Shown: piece by piece, positions 35,145 through 46,682 of the stretch
Numbering within the stretch: position 1 is the stretch's first letter
How the letters are laid out: each line of letters starts with the position of its first letter
Assembly: GCA_030068075.1 (NCBI GenBank)
Contig: CM057834.1
Span: forward strand, 94,195,119-94,259,118
Origin: Paguma larvata
Lineage: Eukaryota > Chordata > Mammalia > Carnivora > Viverridae
Length of the DNA stretch: 64,000 nucleotides
Direction of reading: 5' to 3'
Made by a program: the position numbers and the translations under genes
Notes under the pieces: generated by a model
Told to the model about the DNA's origin: nothing
Seen by the model: only the letters and a program-made list of their open reading frames with translations
Databases searched by the model: none

Positions 35145-37139
35145 TGTGTGCTATTTTTAAATCTCTGTGATAGCGTTTTCCACACAAGAGTTCCTAATTT
35201 GTTTTTAACTAGTCTGATTCTCATTTTAAACACTTTCCATAGATTCATGACTACAAGTGTGAGAACCTATATGCATTTTTTCCTTAAAATACATAGAAAA
35301 ATCAAAATCTAAGTAATAAGACTCTATTTTTAAAGGACACTATTAAGGCTTTACTTTCACAGCTATTTCAAGTTAGTAGTTTGATCATTGCAATATCTGT
35401 CATTGAACAAAATAAAGACTCTATTGCTGGAGTCAGCCTAGATCACTTGGGGCATGACTGTTACTCTTATTAGCTCTTTGCAATATTTTAAACTATTCCA
35501 TCCATATTTCATACCCATTTAAAAAATTTTAACTATGTCAGCAATAGTCCATTTTTTCATTGAATGAGACTAGTCATATCTTCATGCATAGCAATATCTA
35601 AGAATCTTTTCAAAACTGGGTACTACCACTACAAAAAAATGTGGTCGTGTTTAATTGACACCTATGATAGGCAAAGTCTTTCTTCTTAAATAGTAGTCAT
35701 CTGAGGTTGTTCTGAGAGCATCTCATTATGATATGCTTCACCTTTAATAGATAGTATTGAAAAACAAGCCTTTGAACAGTTTACGCTAAACTCTTGATTG
35801 TTAATATCTGGCATGGGGCAAACCAGTAAAAATACTGTTCCCTTCAGAATAGATGAAAGGATTGTATGTCTGTATTAGTGAATTGAGTATTCAGCATTAA
35901 AGGCGAACAATTAGAAAGCCTTTATAAAGGCGGCTGGCTGGCTCAGTCAGTTGGGCATGCAATGCTTGCTATGAGTTTGGGTCCCATGTTGGGTGTAGAG
36001 ATTACTTAAAAATAAAATCCAAAAAAATTTTTACAAAAATAAAAGCGTCTTAAATGAATATGCATTGTGAATCTCCAATATGGAGCTATAATGTGAAAGT
36101 ACTTTTCAAACTCAGAGTGTTTGCGTACTGCTGTTTTTATTTACATCTGTATGTGTATACTTTTAAGGGACTAATGTTCAAAGGACTATGGAAAACCTAA
36201 CCTGAAATTTTAAAACAGGGATTTTGACCTCGATTCAATAAACTCCATCCATGGATGGGCTTTAAAGGATCCGTAATTCTCCACATCGTGACATTACCGT
36301 GCAGTTTTGTTCCTTTCTTTTTCTTGGATATTTTATATAATCTCTATAGCTATTGAACCACATACAACAAGCAAAGCATAAAATGTACACACTGCACCAA
36401 AGGAAGAGAATAGATGGGGTATATAAAATTTCTTTGAGTATTCTCTCTTTGTCAAAAAATAGTGATCTGTTTTTCAAACTTTTTCTACTAGAGAATACAG
36501 AAGAATCTCACTCATTTCTTCAGCTGAGATAAGACACTTATCATCTGTTAGAATCAACAGATCAGCTTCAAATAATGTTAAAAATGATTTTCAACTGAAG
36601 GAAGTGATAAATGAAGGCAAAATGCCTCTCCCCTTTGGTTCTATCTCAGGACTTTGTCCGAGGTCTTGGCTGTGTCTGTCTCTAATTCCATAGCAGCCTA
36701 GAATCCTGAAATTTTGGAGCACAGAGAACTTACTTTTAAAAGCAGAGTGGAAGAATTCCAGGTAATATGTGAATGTTGCTTAGCAAGGGACAATTAAACC
36801 TGGATTAATTTCCTTCTACCAGTATCTTGAAATTTCCACTTATTGCAATTAAGAGAATATTCAATAATAGAAGTATCTCCATATTTGTAAATCCTAAAAT
36901 CCTTAAGAATATATGCATACTTTTATTTTAGTGTGACTTTCCTGGCAATAGGGTAATGACACTCAACAGATAATCAGTCTCAGAGACTCTGGAAAGGCTC
37001 AGAAATGAGAGGTTTGAGGCTCAGTGAAGATGAAACGGTCAAGAATGAATAGATTATGATTCAGAGAAATACAACAGGTGATCAAGTCAATTAGTTGATG
37101 TAGTTCAGCTGAGCTGTGAGAGAGCCCTGAGCTGTCAGG
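35145..37139. other. Unassigned sequence around a short old SINE
   Basis: No gene supported. One short SINEC relic at 35929-36030 is the only recognised repeat. Confidence 0.4.
35929..36030 (+). mobile_element. Old short SINEC relic
   Basis: 'ggctggctggctcagtcagt' head, 'gggtcccatgttgggtgtag', then 'agattacttaaaaataaaat'. This short-tail form lacks the CT tract and belongs to an older carnivore SINE subfamily. Confidence 0.8.
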
Positions 37140-37760
37140 TATCAGAGGAGTCAATTAAAGCAACAGCCATAAATGAAAGAGTTAAGCCTTTAATCACTTA
37201 CTGCAATGGTTACAGGCAGGAGTCTAAAACCAGAGCAGATGCTGAAGCCTCCTGTTCCCTTTCCCTCATGGATCGCGCACTGATCAAGGGTCAGGTAGGT
37301 CAACAAAGATGTAGATGTTGTCTCCTTGCTGCAGGAGCCCCAGACAAGAGACTCTGGCAGTTTCTTGGACCCTGGCAGTTCTTCGAAACTTTCAAAGGGA
37401 AAAGGCAAGAGGAGGGTGTAAGGAGTAGAGAAGTGTTGGGAACTGACTCAGAGTAGGGAAAAGAGTCATCCAAATTGCCCTTCCTCTCATAGAGTTCCTC
37501 TGCCCAAGGGCTCAAGTAAAGAGACCTAAGGATGAAGTCTCAAGGCCACGAAGGCATATTCGTGACAGAGCATGACCAGCTAGGGATGCCTGAGTCCTTG
37601 ACTGCAACTCTCTTCCGAAACTGCAGTGCACTGGCTGTGCCCCGAGACTGGTACGGAAGTGGAGCTTTCCCTCCTTGAGGCCCACCGGGTAAAGCTTTTG
37701 AAATGGCCAGTGATCAGGCATGAAAAATCACACGCAGGCTTTTAACCAGGAACTGGACTC
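37140..37760 (-). mobile_element. GC-richer segment, possible old LTR (antisense)
   Basis: About 600 bp with clearly higher GC than its surroundings. On the minus strand it ends with 'gcagtaagtgattaaaggct' and 'taactctttcattt', which recalls an LTR polyadenylation region (ATTAAA). It also carries three overlapping open frames of about 70 residues with no known domain. I cannot define ends or a TSD. It could instead be a decayed unique exon-like or CpG-depleted regulatory segment. Confidence 0.3.
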
Positions 37761-37836
37761 CTCAGTTGATTTCCACATTGAGTAATACTCAGACACAACC
37801 AAATCTACCATATTTATCTTAAAAATATGCTGAATT

Positions 37837-38116
37837 ATTAGAGATCTGATGGTTACCTAGAGTGAGATGGGTGAAGGGTGGGTGAAATACATGAAGGAAT
37901 TAAGAATACACCTAACATGATGAGCACTGAGTAATGTATAAAATTGTCGAATCGCTATATTGTACACCTGAAAATACCATAACAGTGCTAAATATCTGAA
38001 ATTAAAATAAACTTTAAAAAAGTTTTAAAAAATGTATAAGCTACGAATTATTTTTGTGCTATGATTGAAGGAGCGTTATTTTGACTTGAATTTTAATAAA
38101 AGATAATCTAGAGTAC
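37837..38116 (+). mobile_element. Carnivore L1 3' end with extra 3' sequence
   Basis: L1 3'UTR landmarks ('atctgatggttacctagagt', 'taacatgatgagcactgagt', 'atcgctatattgtacacctg', 'ttaaaataaactttaaaaaa') end near 38030. About 86 further bases, with their own 'aataaaa', precede the second copy of a perfect 16-bp TSD 'aaaaatatgctgaatt' (37821-37836 and 38117-38132). The extra part may be a 3' transduction or a local foldback copy. Confidence 0.8.
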
Positions 38117-38269
38117 AAAAATATGCTGAATTTTTACTAAAATTCAAGTCTACTGTAAATTTTAAAATGTATAACATTCTAAACTTCATTTCCTTTGTAT
38201 TTTTGTCTGTATGTCGTAAAAAATACACAATTACTGATAACTGCATGCTTACCCGTTACATTAAATGTT

Positions 38270-38600
38270 ACAAATAGACTATGTGGCATATTAAGATGAC
38301 TTTGTATATAACAAAATTGTGAGATCTAATTCACATAGTATAAAATTCACCTGTTTAATGTGTATAACTTAATGTTTTTTAGTATGTTCACAGAGTCGAG
38401 CCACCATCACGACAATCAATTTTAGAACAATTTCATCACTCCAAAATGAAATCATGATCTACTTTCTCTCTGTATGGTTTTGCCTATTCCACGAATTTCG
38501 TAGAACTAGCATTATACAATATGCAGTATCATGTAATTGGCTTCTTCCACTTAAGAAGATTCGTCCATGTTGTACCATGTAACAATATTGCCCCACTGCT
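38270..38600 (-). mobile_element. Old L1 3' region, antisense
   Basis: The complement of L1 late sequence is recognised by 'tataaaattcacctgtttaa', 'gagccaccatcacgacaatc', 'ggttttgcctattccacgaa' and 'aagattcgtccatgttgtac'. Diverged. Confidence 0.6.
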
Positions 38601-39180
38601 CCAGAGCTGAAGTGGGTAAGAATGGCAGCTTCTCTCAGAATGACGGCCCCTGGCCTCCTTGGTTTGTCTCCTAGATTGAACATCCATATCATGAATGAGC
38701 TAGGGCAAGGGCAATTGGGGCCCCATACTCATGATCTACCATCTCCTGGAAGGATGGTTGGGTGGAGGAAGGGCTCCTCAGACCTCTCAGTTGTATTCTC
38801 TTGATAGTTAGCCTCTACAAAATGGCAGTGAGGGAAGAGAAACCAAAATGTTGGCCACCGAGACCTCCCAGGATGAGACTATACCCCTTCATGGGAACAT
38901 TGGGGAGAGGGAGCCCCATCTTCTTGGTCATACTCAGAGTAGAGCCTTCTGTCGTACTGAGATGGGTTGGATGGGAAGAATAGGTCATGGCTATAGACTG
39001 TCACTATTCTTCTGACATTCAGATTTTCTTGAATCAATGTTTTGTCATTTGCTATATGCCCCTTGGACAATTTCCAGAGACTTTAATGGTTGATTTTTAA
39101 AATAAATTTCACCAGTTATGGTTGTTTGTGAGGACAGGATCTATGAAGTTTCTCAGGCCACTATTTTGGAAACTGCCCCC
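38601..39180. other. Unassigned; possibly more antisense L1/repeat
   Basis: Moderately GC-rich, with a closing part ('gaggacaggatctatgaagt', 'ccactattttggaaactgcc') that resembles the ends of some old L1 or LTR repeats read in antisense. Short open frames on both strands show no domain. Confidence 0.3.
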
Positions 39181-40559
39181 AAGTTTACATTTTTAACCAC
39201 CGAAAAAAAATTCACAATATTTTTTATATAATCCAATATTGACCACTATTTGCGTGTACTGAAATAATTCATTGAGTGCTTTTTTAGGAGTGCTTCATTT
39301 CATTAATGCCTTATTGTTTCTCTCACACTGTCTCACAATACCACTAAACAAAATCAATTGCTTTAGCCCAGAAAAAAATAAATGTAAAAAATGTTCAATC
39401 TTTTGAATTTACAACAACTATGTTTTCCCAGGATTCAAAAGGTAATTATAATAGCCACAAATTGCAAGAATTCCAAATCCATCATTCTATATTAAAATAT
39501 ATTTATTCATTTGGATTAACAGCGTTTATCTTTTGGTGTAGGTTTTTTTCCTTAATGAAAATACAATACTGACATGTATAGGATTTTATAGTCCATACCA
39601 AAAACAAGCAATTTATAATCAATCAGTTTTATTAGAAAATCAACAAGTATCTATTAGTATCTGTCATATACTCAGTAAGATGCTGTAGGAAAACTATAAG
39701 AATTATTAAGTGTAACTCTACTTTCAGGGAGATGAGCTAACCGAAGAGAAGATACAAATACGTATTTCTTAAAAACTGCAGTTATTTCTATTATGTTTTT
39801 CTTTACAACTCAATTTTTCACAATAGAAATCAACTATCTCAAACCTCTGACCATAGTACACTGTACTCAGTTTCAGAAAAAGAACCCACTTACTGCCTTA
39901 GATTGGTTTTTCCTCAAACAAAGTTCTAGACAAAGACATGTGTGCAGAAGGTCCATTTGAAGATAGCAGAGAGAGAACAGAAAAATGCAGAAATTAGAAA
40001 AAAACAAAATAGGAGTATATAATAAAGTTCAAAGCTTTGGCAACTAAGACTTGACCCTGCCTGTGATCTTAAAATTTGCCTGCCCCATAACTGAAATAGA
40101 AAAGTGTGAATGTGTGTGTTTGGTTCTTAATACCTTGACTAAGGGGTTATTGTTAGGGTTGTTAACTATCCTACCCTTTAGGATTGGTCAGTGTGCTTGT
40201 CTAGCCTCTGCCCATGGCCACCTTCAGAGTCCACGTTTGGGACACTGTCAGGTGCAATTGAACCCAAGCCCACCCATGACTCTGCCAAAGCTGTGGGCAT
40301 ATGACATTCCTACTATTTAAGAAATAAAAGCTAAGCCATTGATAGGAACTCTCTCTACTACAAGATTTCCTCCATTTATTCACACCCTTTTCTCATTCTC
40401 TCCTGAGTAAATATAGGCACTATTGTTCCCGCCTTCGAATGCCAGCATTCTGGTATCACCAGGCTCCATTCCCATCCATCTTTAGGCAACTACGTGAAAT
40501 CTCTCACACAATGGTTATAAGAAGTATGACACCCTCTGATCAGTGCCCTAACCCACACC
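39181..40559. other. Unassigned sequence
   Basis: No gene supported. The 89-residue open frame at 40051-40320 is followed by an 'aataaaa' signal (40323-40329), which could be an old LTR or retrocopy trace, but no family is recognised. Confidence 0.4.
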
Positions 40560-41155
40560 TCTGGCAGCCTTTCAAAATGCAAATATAACCTTATTATTTC
40601 TCTGTGTAAATCACCCAGTGTTTTCCCATTTCTAGTAGAAAGGCCAAAATTCTTAACATCGTCTAAATAACCCTACTGAACAAAATCTTGCCTCTCACTC
40701 CAGCCTCACCTCTGAACGTCACGCTAACCTTTGTATATTGAAGTCGCAGTGATCATTTTGCATTTCTTTGTTCCTCCCTTCTCACCAGAGACTTACTCAC
40801 TGTTCTCTATTCTTGAATTTCTCTTTCTCTTTCCTCTTCACCTAGTTACCTTTTAACTGTAACTAATCTTTCACCTATCGACTAATATTTCCTCGGGGAA
40901 CATTCCCTAACTCTAAGATGAGATCAGTTCCATATTAATAGTGTGTTTATGGCCCTGGACTCTCTTTTTGAAAGAAATTATCCAGGTATGATTATTTATT
41001 TGTGTGATAATGTTATTAATATATCTCTACTCTACTAATTATAAGAGACAAAAGAACACTGTCAATTTTTTGTGTGTTTATGCCCACCTTTGTATCCCGG
41101 ATCCATGTCTCAATACCTGTCACATAGTGATAGCTGGGTAAACATTTGCAAAATG
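40560..41155 (+). mobile_element. L2 LINE 3' region
   Basis: Sense L2 order: 'ttctagtagaaaggccaaaa', 'cactccagcctcacctctga', 'gggaacattccctaactcta', 'tttatttgtgtgataatgtt', 'cacctttgtatcccggatcc', 'tacctgtcacatagtgatag'. Old and strongly diverged but collinear over about 600 bp. Confidence 0.75.
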
Positions 41156-41363
41156 AAGGGAAAACACAAAACTATGCAAACTGTATTCTTCTGAGTATAA
41201 ATAAATTGAGACTTTAAGAAAGGTAGAAATCATTTGAGTAGTAGGGGAAAGCTTAGAGGAGCATTCTTTAATTGAATTGAGCATTGACTCTCTATTTGTA
41301 TATGCAAACCAACTGGGGGGGTGGGAAACATTTCATGTTTGGGATTAAAAGAATAGCAGATCT

Positions 41364-41595
41364 GGGGCTTGTGGGTGGCTCAGTTGGCTAAGCATCAGAC
41401 TCAGTTGGTTAAGCGTCAGACTTCAACTTAGGTCATGATCTCACAGTTCATGAGTTCGAGCCCCACATCAGGCTCTGTGCTAATAGCTCAGACCCCGGAG
41501 CCTGCTTCAGATTCTATGTCTCACTCTCTCTCTGCCCATCCCCTGCTCATGCTCTTTCGCTCTCTCAAAAATAATAAACATTAAAAAATTAAAAA
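41364..41595 (+). mobile_element. SINEC-type SINE with 21-bp internal duplication
   Basis: The head region is present twice in tandem: 'cagttggctaagcatcagact' then 'cagttggttaagcgtcagact', a 21-bp unit at about 41380-41421. Otherwise it is a normal sense copy with TSD 'aatagcagatct' / 'aatagcaaatct'. Confidence 0.95.
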
Positions 41596-41608
41596 AATAG
41601 CAAATCTA

Positions 41609-42071
41609 AAGATTCAGAAATGAATATGCCATACATAAAAAATACAAAGTAATAAATATTGGAAATAAAGATACATATTAATAGTAAAGTTGCGTAAGGT
41701 GGAACCACATCATTAAAAAAATCTCAAAAGCTAGAAATCTTTAGAATATCTGGCAGTATGAATGCAAACAGCTCAAGGATTCTGATCGAGAGGGATAATT
41801 AAAGAAGCAGTGGAACAGGATGTTTAATCAAATAACGGGTAAAATTGAGAGAAATGAGTAAAAGGAAAGCCAGATACCAAACTCTTATGCAATGTAGATA
41901 TGGCTCTGATGGTGGTAGATAGAGCATGGTGATTGAAACAGCAGACGGGTTCAAGAGTTATCTCAAGTGGATTTTGCCACATTAAGTATAGAAATTAAAA
42001 GATAAAGAGGAATTAAATATGATTTCAAGAATGTTTACTATGGAAGATAAATTAAAAATTATTCATTTTAG
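41609..42071. other. Unassigned sequence
   Basis: A-rich, no gene or repeat recognised between two SINEs. Confidence 0.4.
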
Positions 42072-42201
42072 TGGCACCTGGGTGGCTCAGTTGGTTTAGC
42101 GTCTGACTGCGGCTCAGGTCATGATCTCACGGCTCATGAGTTTCAGCCTCGCGCCGGGCTCTGTGCTCACAGTTCAGAGCCTGAGCTTCTTCAGATTCTG
42201 T
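42072..42201 (+). mobile_element. SINEC-type SINE, 3'-truncated
   Basis: Good head and body ('ggcacctgggtggctcagtt' to 'cttcttcagattctgt'), but the CT tract and A tail are missing and the copy passes straight into LTR-like sequence. A later deletion is likelier than a tail-less insertion. Confidence 0.9.
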
Positions 42202-42780
42202 TGTGACTAGTTTTGACTAACTGAATGACATAAATTGTGCAACTTGCACCGTTACCATGACTGAATATTACCGCAATGTAGCTCAGCCAACACCACTGCC
42301 ATACACATGAGTGAGGCCATCACAGAATGCCCAGCCCCATGGATGAATTAGATGGCTACTACTCCATCAAGTGAAAGAAGACCAGCAGGGGGACAAACCA
42401 TCATGAGCAGAAAATGAAATGGTGCTTGTAGAGGCACGACGTTTTGGGACACTTATGACAGAGCAATAGAAAATTGGTTATATATTCCGCCAGGGGAGTG
42501 GCACAATAAAAACCAAAAACTTGTGGCATTGACTTTGGACCCAAACAGTGAGAGGTTAGGCTGAAAATCAGAAAGGATATTAAAATTGTGGCTTAGACGA
42601 TTGCTTTGCTCATGTTTAGTTCATCCTCTATTTTTCAGAGGCATCAGAGAATTGCTAATTTAATAATAAGAGAAAATGACCTTTATTTAGGGGTTCTTAA
42701 AACGACATCAGACTTTATTTTCCAAGTAGCATTGTCCTTTGTGTCCTCCAGGGAAATGAAAAATAGGGGAATGTCAAGGT
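42202..42780 (+). mobile_element. Possible MaLR LTR and internal remnant
   Basis: 'cacatgagtgaggccatcac' with 'aatgcccagccccatggatg' resembles the 3' half of an MLT1-class LTR. 'cttgtggcattgactttgga' and 'ccaaacagtgagaggttagg' recall MaLR internal sequence. The 70-residue open frame at 42606-42818 is short and unassigned. Boundaries uncertain. Confidence 0.4.
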
Positions 42781-43489
42781 GGTGTGGAGGAAATGTCTTG
42801 CATCTGAGAACAAGTTAATTATCACCATAATTTGACCTTTTTTTGAAGCCTGACGATTTCAGAGGTTGGAGTTGCCCTTAGTATTTAATTATGAGATGTG
42901 CCATAATTAATGCATAGAATTTTTAAATGTCAATATGTATGAAGAAAGATATTGGTTAACTTATGAACCTTTGGTTCGTCACTCCATATTTCTCTGGATA
43001 AAAAGTTCTTGAAATGCTAGCTCACAGCAGAGGTGAAGCTAGGAAACAATTGATCATAGTGAAAAAAGCATTTGGCTGCCTCCTGTGATGGTAATTGGGT
43101 GATTATTTCCACCTGCAAATGGTTTTATACAGAATTATTAATACTATGAGGGCTGTAGTTTACCAACAGATCTTGTTTTACTGTTATGATGATATTAATA
43201 TGGTAATAAGGAAAAGGGTGATTCTAAAAACAAATTTAGGAGAGAACACACTTTTACCAACAACCACAACACCCCAAAATGTGTGAAAATTAAATGTACC
43301 ATTTTGATGATTATCAGTACATCAGACGAATCTCCCTACTTCTTGCTTTGAGGCCAAATAGAAAAGCTGAACAAAATGTGAAATCTATTCCTCTGAGGAT
43401 CATTAAAATGATCAATTGATGATGAGGGCTTACCTACCTGGCATTCAGGTGAGCCAGGAATTAAGGGATTCATTTTTATGAGTGTATTT
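42781..43489. other. Unassigned sequence
   Basis: AT-rich, no gene or repeat family recognised, ending at a short TG repeat (43499-43510) where the antisense L1 begins. Confidence 0.4.
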
Positions 43490-45290
43490 ATTGTCTGCAC
43501 GTGTGTGTGTATTTTAACTTAATTTTGTTGTGGTAAGAATACTTAACATGAGATCTACTCTTTTAAATGTTTTAGTGTACAATACAATGTCGTCAACTAC
43601 AGACGCAATGTCGTACATGAGATCTCTAGAACTTATTCATCTTGTTTGACCATAACTTGATGCACATTCATTAGCAACTCATTTCCTTCCCCTGCCAGTC
43701 CCTGGCAATCACCATTCCACTCTTTGATTCTATGAGTTTTATGATTTTAGATACAACATATGAGTTTAAGCATGCATAATCTGCCGTTTTGTGATTGGAT
43801 CATTGCACTTAGCATAATGTCCTTCAGGTTCATCCATGTTGTCACATGTTGCAGATTTCTTTAAAAGCTAATATTTTGTTGCACGTTTGAACCACATTTT
43901 CTTTATCCACTCACCACTCAACAGACATTTAGGTTGATTCAATGAACTGGCTATTGTAAATAGTTTTGCAGTGAAATGGTAGTGCTAACCTCTCTTCAAA
44001 ATCCTGATTTCACTTCTTTTGGAAAAATAAAAGTAGGATTTCTGGATCATATGGTAGTCCAATTTTTGTTTTTTTAGAAACTTTCACACTGTTTTTCACC
44101 ATTTTGCAGCCACACTATTTTGCATTCCTAGAATGTGTACAGGATTCTAATGTTTCCATGTTCCCTTAACGCTTGTCTCTTGGTTTTTGTTTGTTTGCTT
44201 GTTTGTTTGTTTATGATAACCATCCTGAGGGTATGAGGTGATAGCTTATCATGGTTTTGGTTTGCATTTCTTTGATTACTGGTGACATTGAGTTTCTTTT
44301 CATATACTTGTTAGCTATTTGTGTGTCTTCTTCGAGAAATTTTATTACAGACTAGCCCATTTATAATTGGGTTATTAGGTTTTTGCTTTTGTTTTTATTG
44401 CTATAGGATTGCTATAGGAGTTTCTTACATATTTTGGAAATGAATAACAGATACGTGGTTTGCAAATATGATCTCACATTCATTAAGGTTGCCTTTCACT
44501 CTGTAAATTGTTTCTCTTGCCGTGAAAAAGCTTTTTAGTTTGATGTGGACACTTTACTCTAATTCTGCTTTCGTTGCCTATGCTTTTGATATCATATCCA
44601 TGAAATCATTACCAAGTCCAATGTCATGAAGGTTTTTTCTACGTTTTCTTTAAGGATCCTAACAATTTCAGTCTTACATTTAGGTCTTTAATTTATTTTG
44701 ATAAGTTTTTGCGTATAGTGTAAATTAAGGGTCCAAATTTATTATTTTGCATAAGGATATCCACTTTTCCCAATGCTGTTTGTTGAAGAGACAATTCTTC
44801 CCCTATTGTGGATTCTTGGCACCCTTCTCAAAGATCAGTTTACATCTATGTAAGGATTTATTTCTAGGTTCTCTATTCTGTTCCATTGGTCCATATATCT
44901 GTGCTTATGCCAGTATACTCTTAATTGCTGTAGTTTTGTAACATTTTTTTTAAACAGGAAATGTGATGCCTCTAGCTTTGTTCTTTCTCAAGATTGACAT
45001 GGCTATTCACGGTTTCTTGTGGTCCCATAAGAACATACAATTGTTTTTCTATTTCTATAAAAAATGCCCTTTAGAATTTTGATAGGATTAAGTTGAACTT
45101 GCAGAATGGTTTAGGTCATATGGCTATTTTAACAATATTAAGTCTTCCAATCGAGGAACACAGTATGTCTTTCCATTTGTGTCTTCTTCAATATCTTTCA
45201 TCAATGTATTGGAGTTTGCAGTGTAGAAGTCTTTTGCCTGTTTAGTAAAATTTTATTTGTAAGTATTTTATTATTTTTAGTGATATTATA
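43490..45290 (-). mobile_element. Long L1 ORF2/3'UTR remnant, antisense
   Basis: About 1.8 kb reads as the complement of the L1 3'UTR and C-terminal ORF2, in the right order. It starts with 'aagaatacttaacatgagat' and 'ccctggcaatcaccattcca', then 'gtccttcaggttcatccatg' and 'ggtttgcatttctttgatta'. It goes on with 'ttgcctttcactctgtaaat' and 'ggtccatatatctgtgctta', and ends with 'gaggaacacagtatgtcttt'. A (GTTT)n run lies near 44188. Stops and indels make it non-coding. Confidence 0.85.
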
Positions 45291-46497
45291 GATGATAAAA
45301 GAGTCAATAAACCAGGAAAATATAATAATTATAACTATATATGCACCCAGCATCACAGTGATTGTCCAATATCTGATAATTTGACTATTACCATGCAATA
45401 TTGGAAGTCCTAAAACTTTTTTAGTTGATAGGATTAGGTACTAAAAAGAGAAGTTAGGTACCTCAATGCTCAATTCCAAGTAACAAAGACATACTTTTAT
45501 CTGAAATTATTTTTTTTAATGAGGTGACAATGCTTTTTAAATGTATCCTGATCTTCCTTCCTGCCTTGGGTTTTGGATCTGTGTTAAATCATTCCTCCAT
45601 CTTCCTCTAACCCCAAGAGGTTCAGTTATTGTATACCATTATAAACTTTATGCCGCAAAGTTGTTAGAGGCCTGGGAACCCTGGGGTTTGGGCAAAGCCA
45701 TGGCTAAGAAGCTTCTTCCAAAGAGTAGGTATGGAATTTCCATCTTGAACAGTGAATGTATTGTCTACTTAACACGGAAGATGAAAAGGCATGAGAAGAG
45801 ACAGTAAGGAACTACCTAAATACATATCTGATATAACAATAGGACAGGAGAATTTGGTAGAAACTGAAAAGAGTAATTTAAAAAAACAAGAGGACAAACA
45901 GTGGATTTAAGGATTTAGTGAACACCTTTGGTTTAGGATAAGTGATGGAAGGATGGATGCTACGCAGGAGAGAGACTCTGTGAATTACACAGCCTAGTTC
46001 CCAACACCGTCACCTTTAGCCCAAGCTACCTTTAAAATTATCTTTGCTATTAGCCCAATTAGCCTGGTAGGCAACACTGAGGCAGTTATTTTCAGTGTAT
46101 CTGATTTAAACACTTAAATCACCAGAAGGTTTCTACACACCTGTGTAATGTAATCATAGAGATACATTTTAAAGTTCCTGTCAGTTTTTCACACTTCTCT
46201 GTTTTTACCTGTCTGTCTATCATGATATCTCATTTCAACCCAATGAATTATTTTGAGGCTGGGAAGTTGAATCAAGCCTATCTGTAACTGTGCAATTCTT
46301 AAAAAAAAAAAAAAAAAAAAAAGGACAGGATGCATCACACCCTGTCAGTTACCAAAGGTTAAAAACGAAGAGGAAAGCAGGAAGAATAAAGAAATGAGAG
46401 ACAGAAGGGAAGAAGGAGGTAAGGAAGGGAGAAAGTAAAGACACGAGAAAGTCAGGAGGACATAAAACTAAAAGACAACTTTAGAAAATACAGTTTA
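45291..46497. other. Unassigned sequence with a 22-base poly-A
   Basis: No gene supported. A pure A run at 46302-46323 could be the tail of an unrecognised retroposed sequence upstream. The 88-residue open frame at 45541-45807 has no domain I recognise. Confidence 0.4.
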
Positions 46498-46669
46498 GGG
46501 GCGCCTGGGTGGCTCAGTCGGTTAAGCATCCAACTTCGTCTCAGGTCATGATCTCACAGTTCGTGAGTTCGAGCCCCACGTCGGGCTCTGTGCTTTCAGC
46601 TTGGAGCCTGAAGCCTGCTTCAGATTCTGTGTCTCCCTCTCTTTCTGCTCTCAAAAATAAACATTAAAA
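46498..46669 (+). mobile_element. SINEC_Fc-type SINE
   Basis: Sense copy with an intact 'ggggcgcctgggtggctcag' head and a shortened CT region. TSD 'aaaatacagtt' / 'aaaatacaggtt' at about 46486-46496 and 46670-46681. Confidence 0.96.
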
Positions 46670-46682
46670 AAATACAGGTTAA

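Noticed and set aside
38601..39180. Possible exon cluster in moderately GC-rich DNA
   Set aside because: Open frames on both strands are short and unrelated, and the flanks look like antisense L1 or other old repeat.
40051..40320. 89-residue open frame followed by AATAAA
   Set aside because: No domain or upstream gene structure; the polyadenylation-like hexamer is common in AT-rich DNA.
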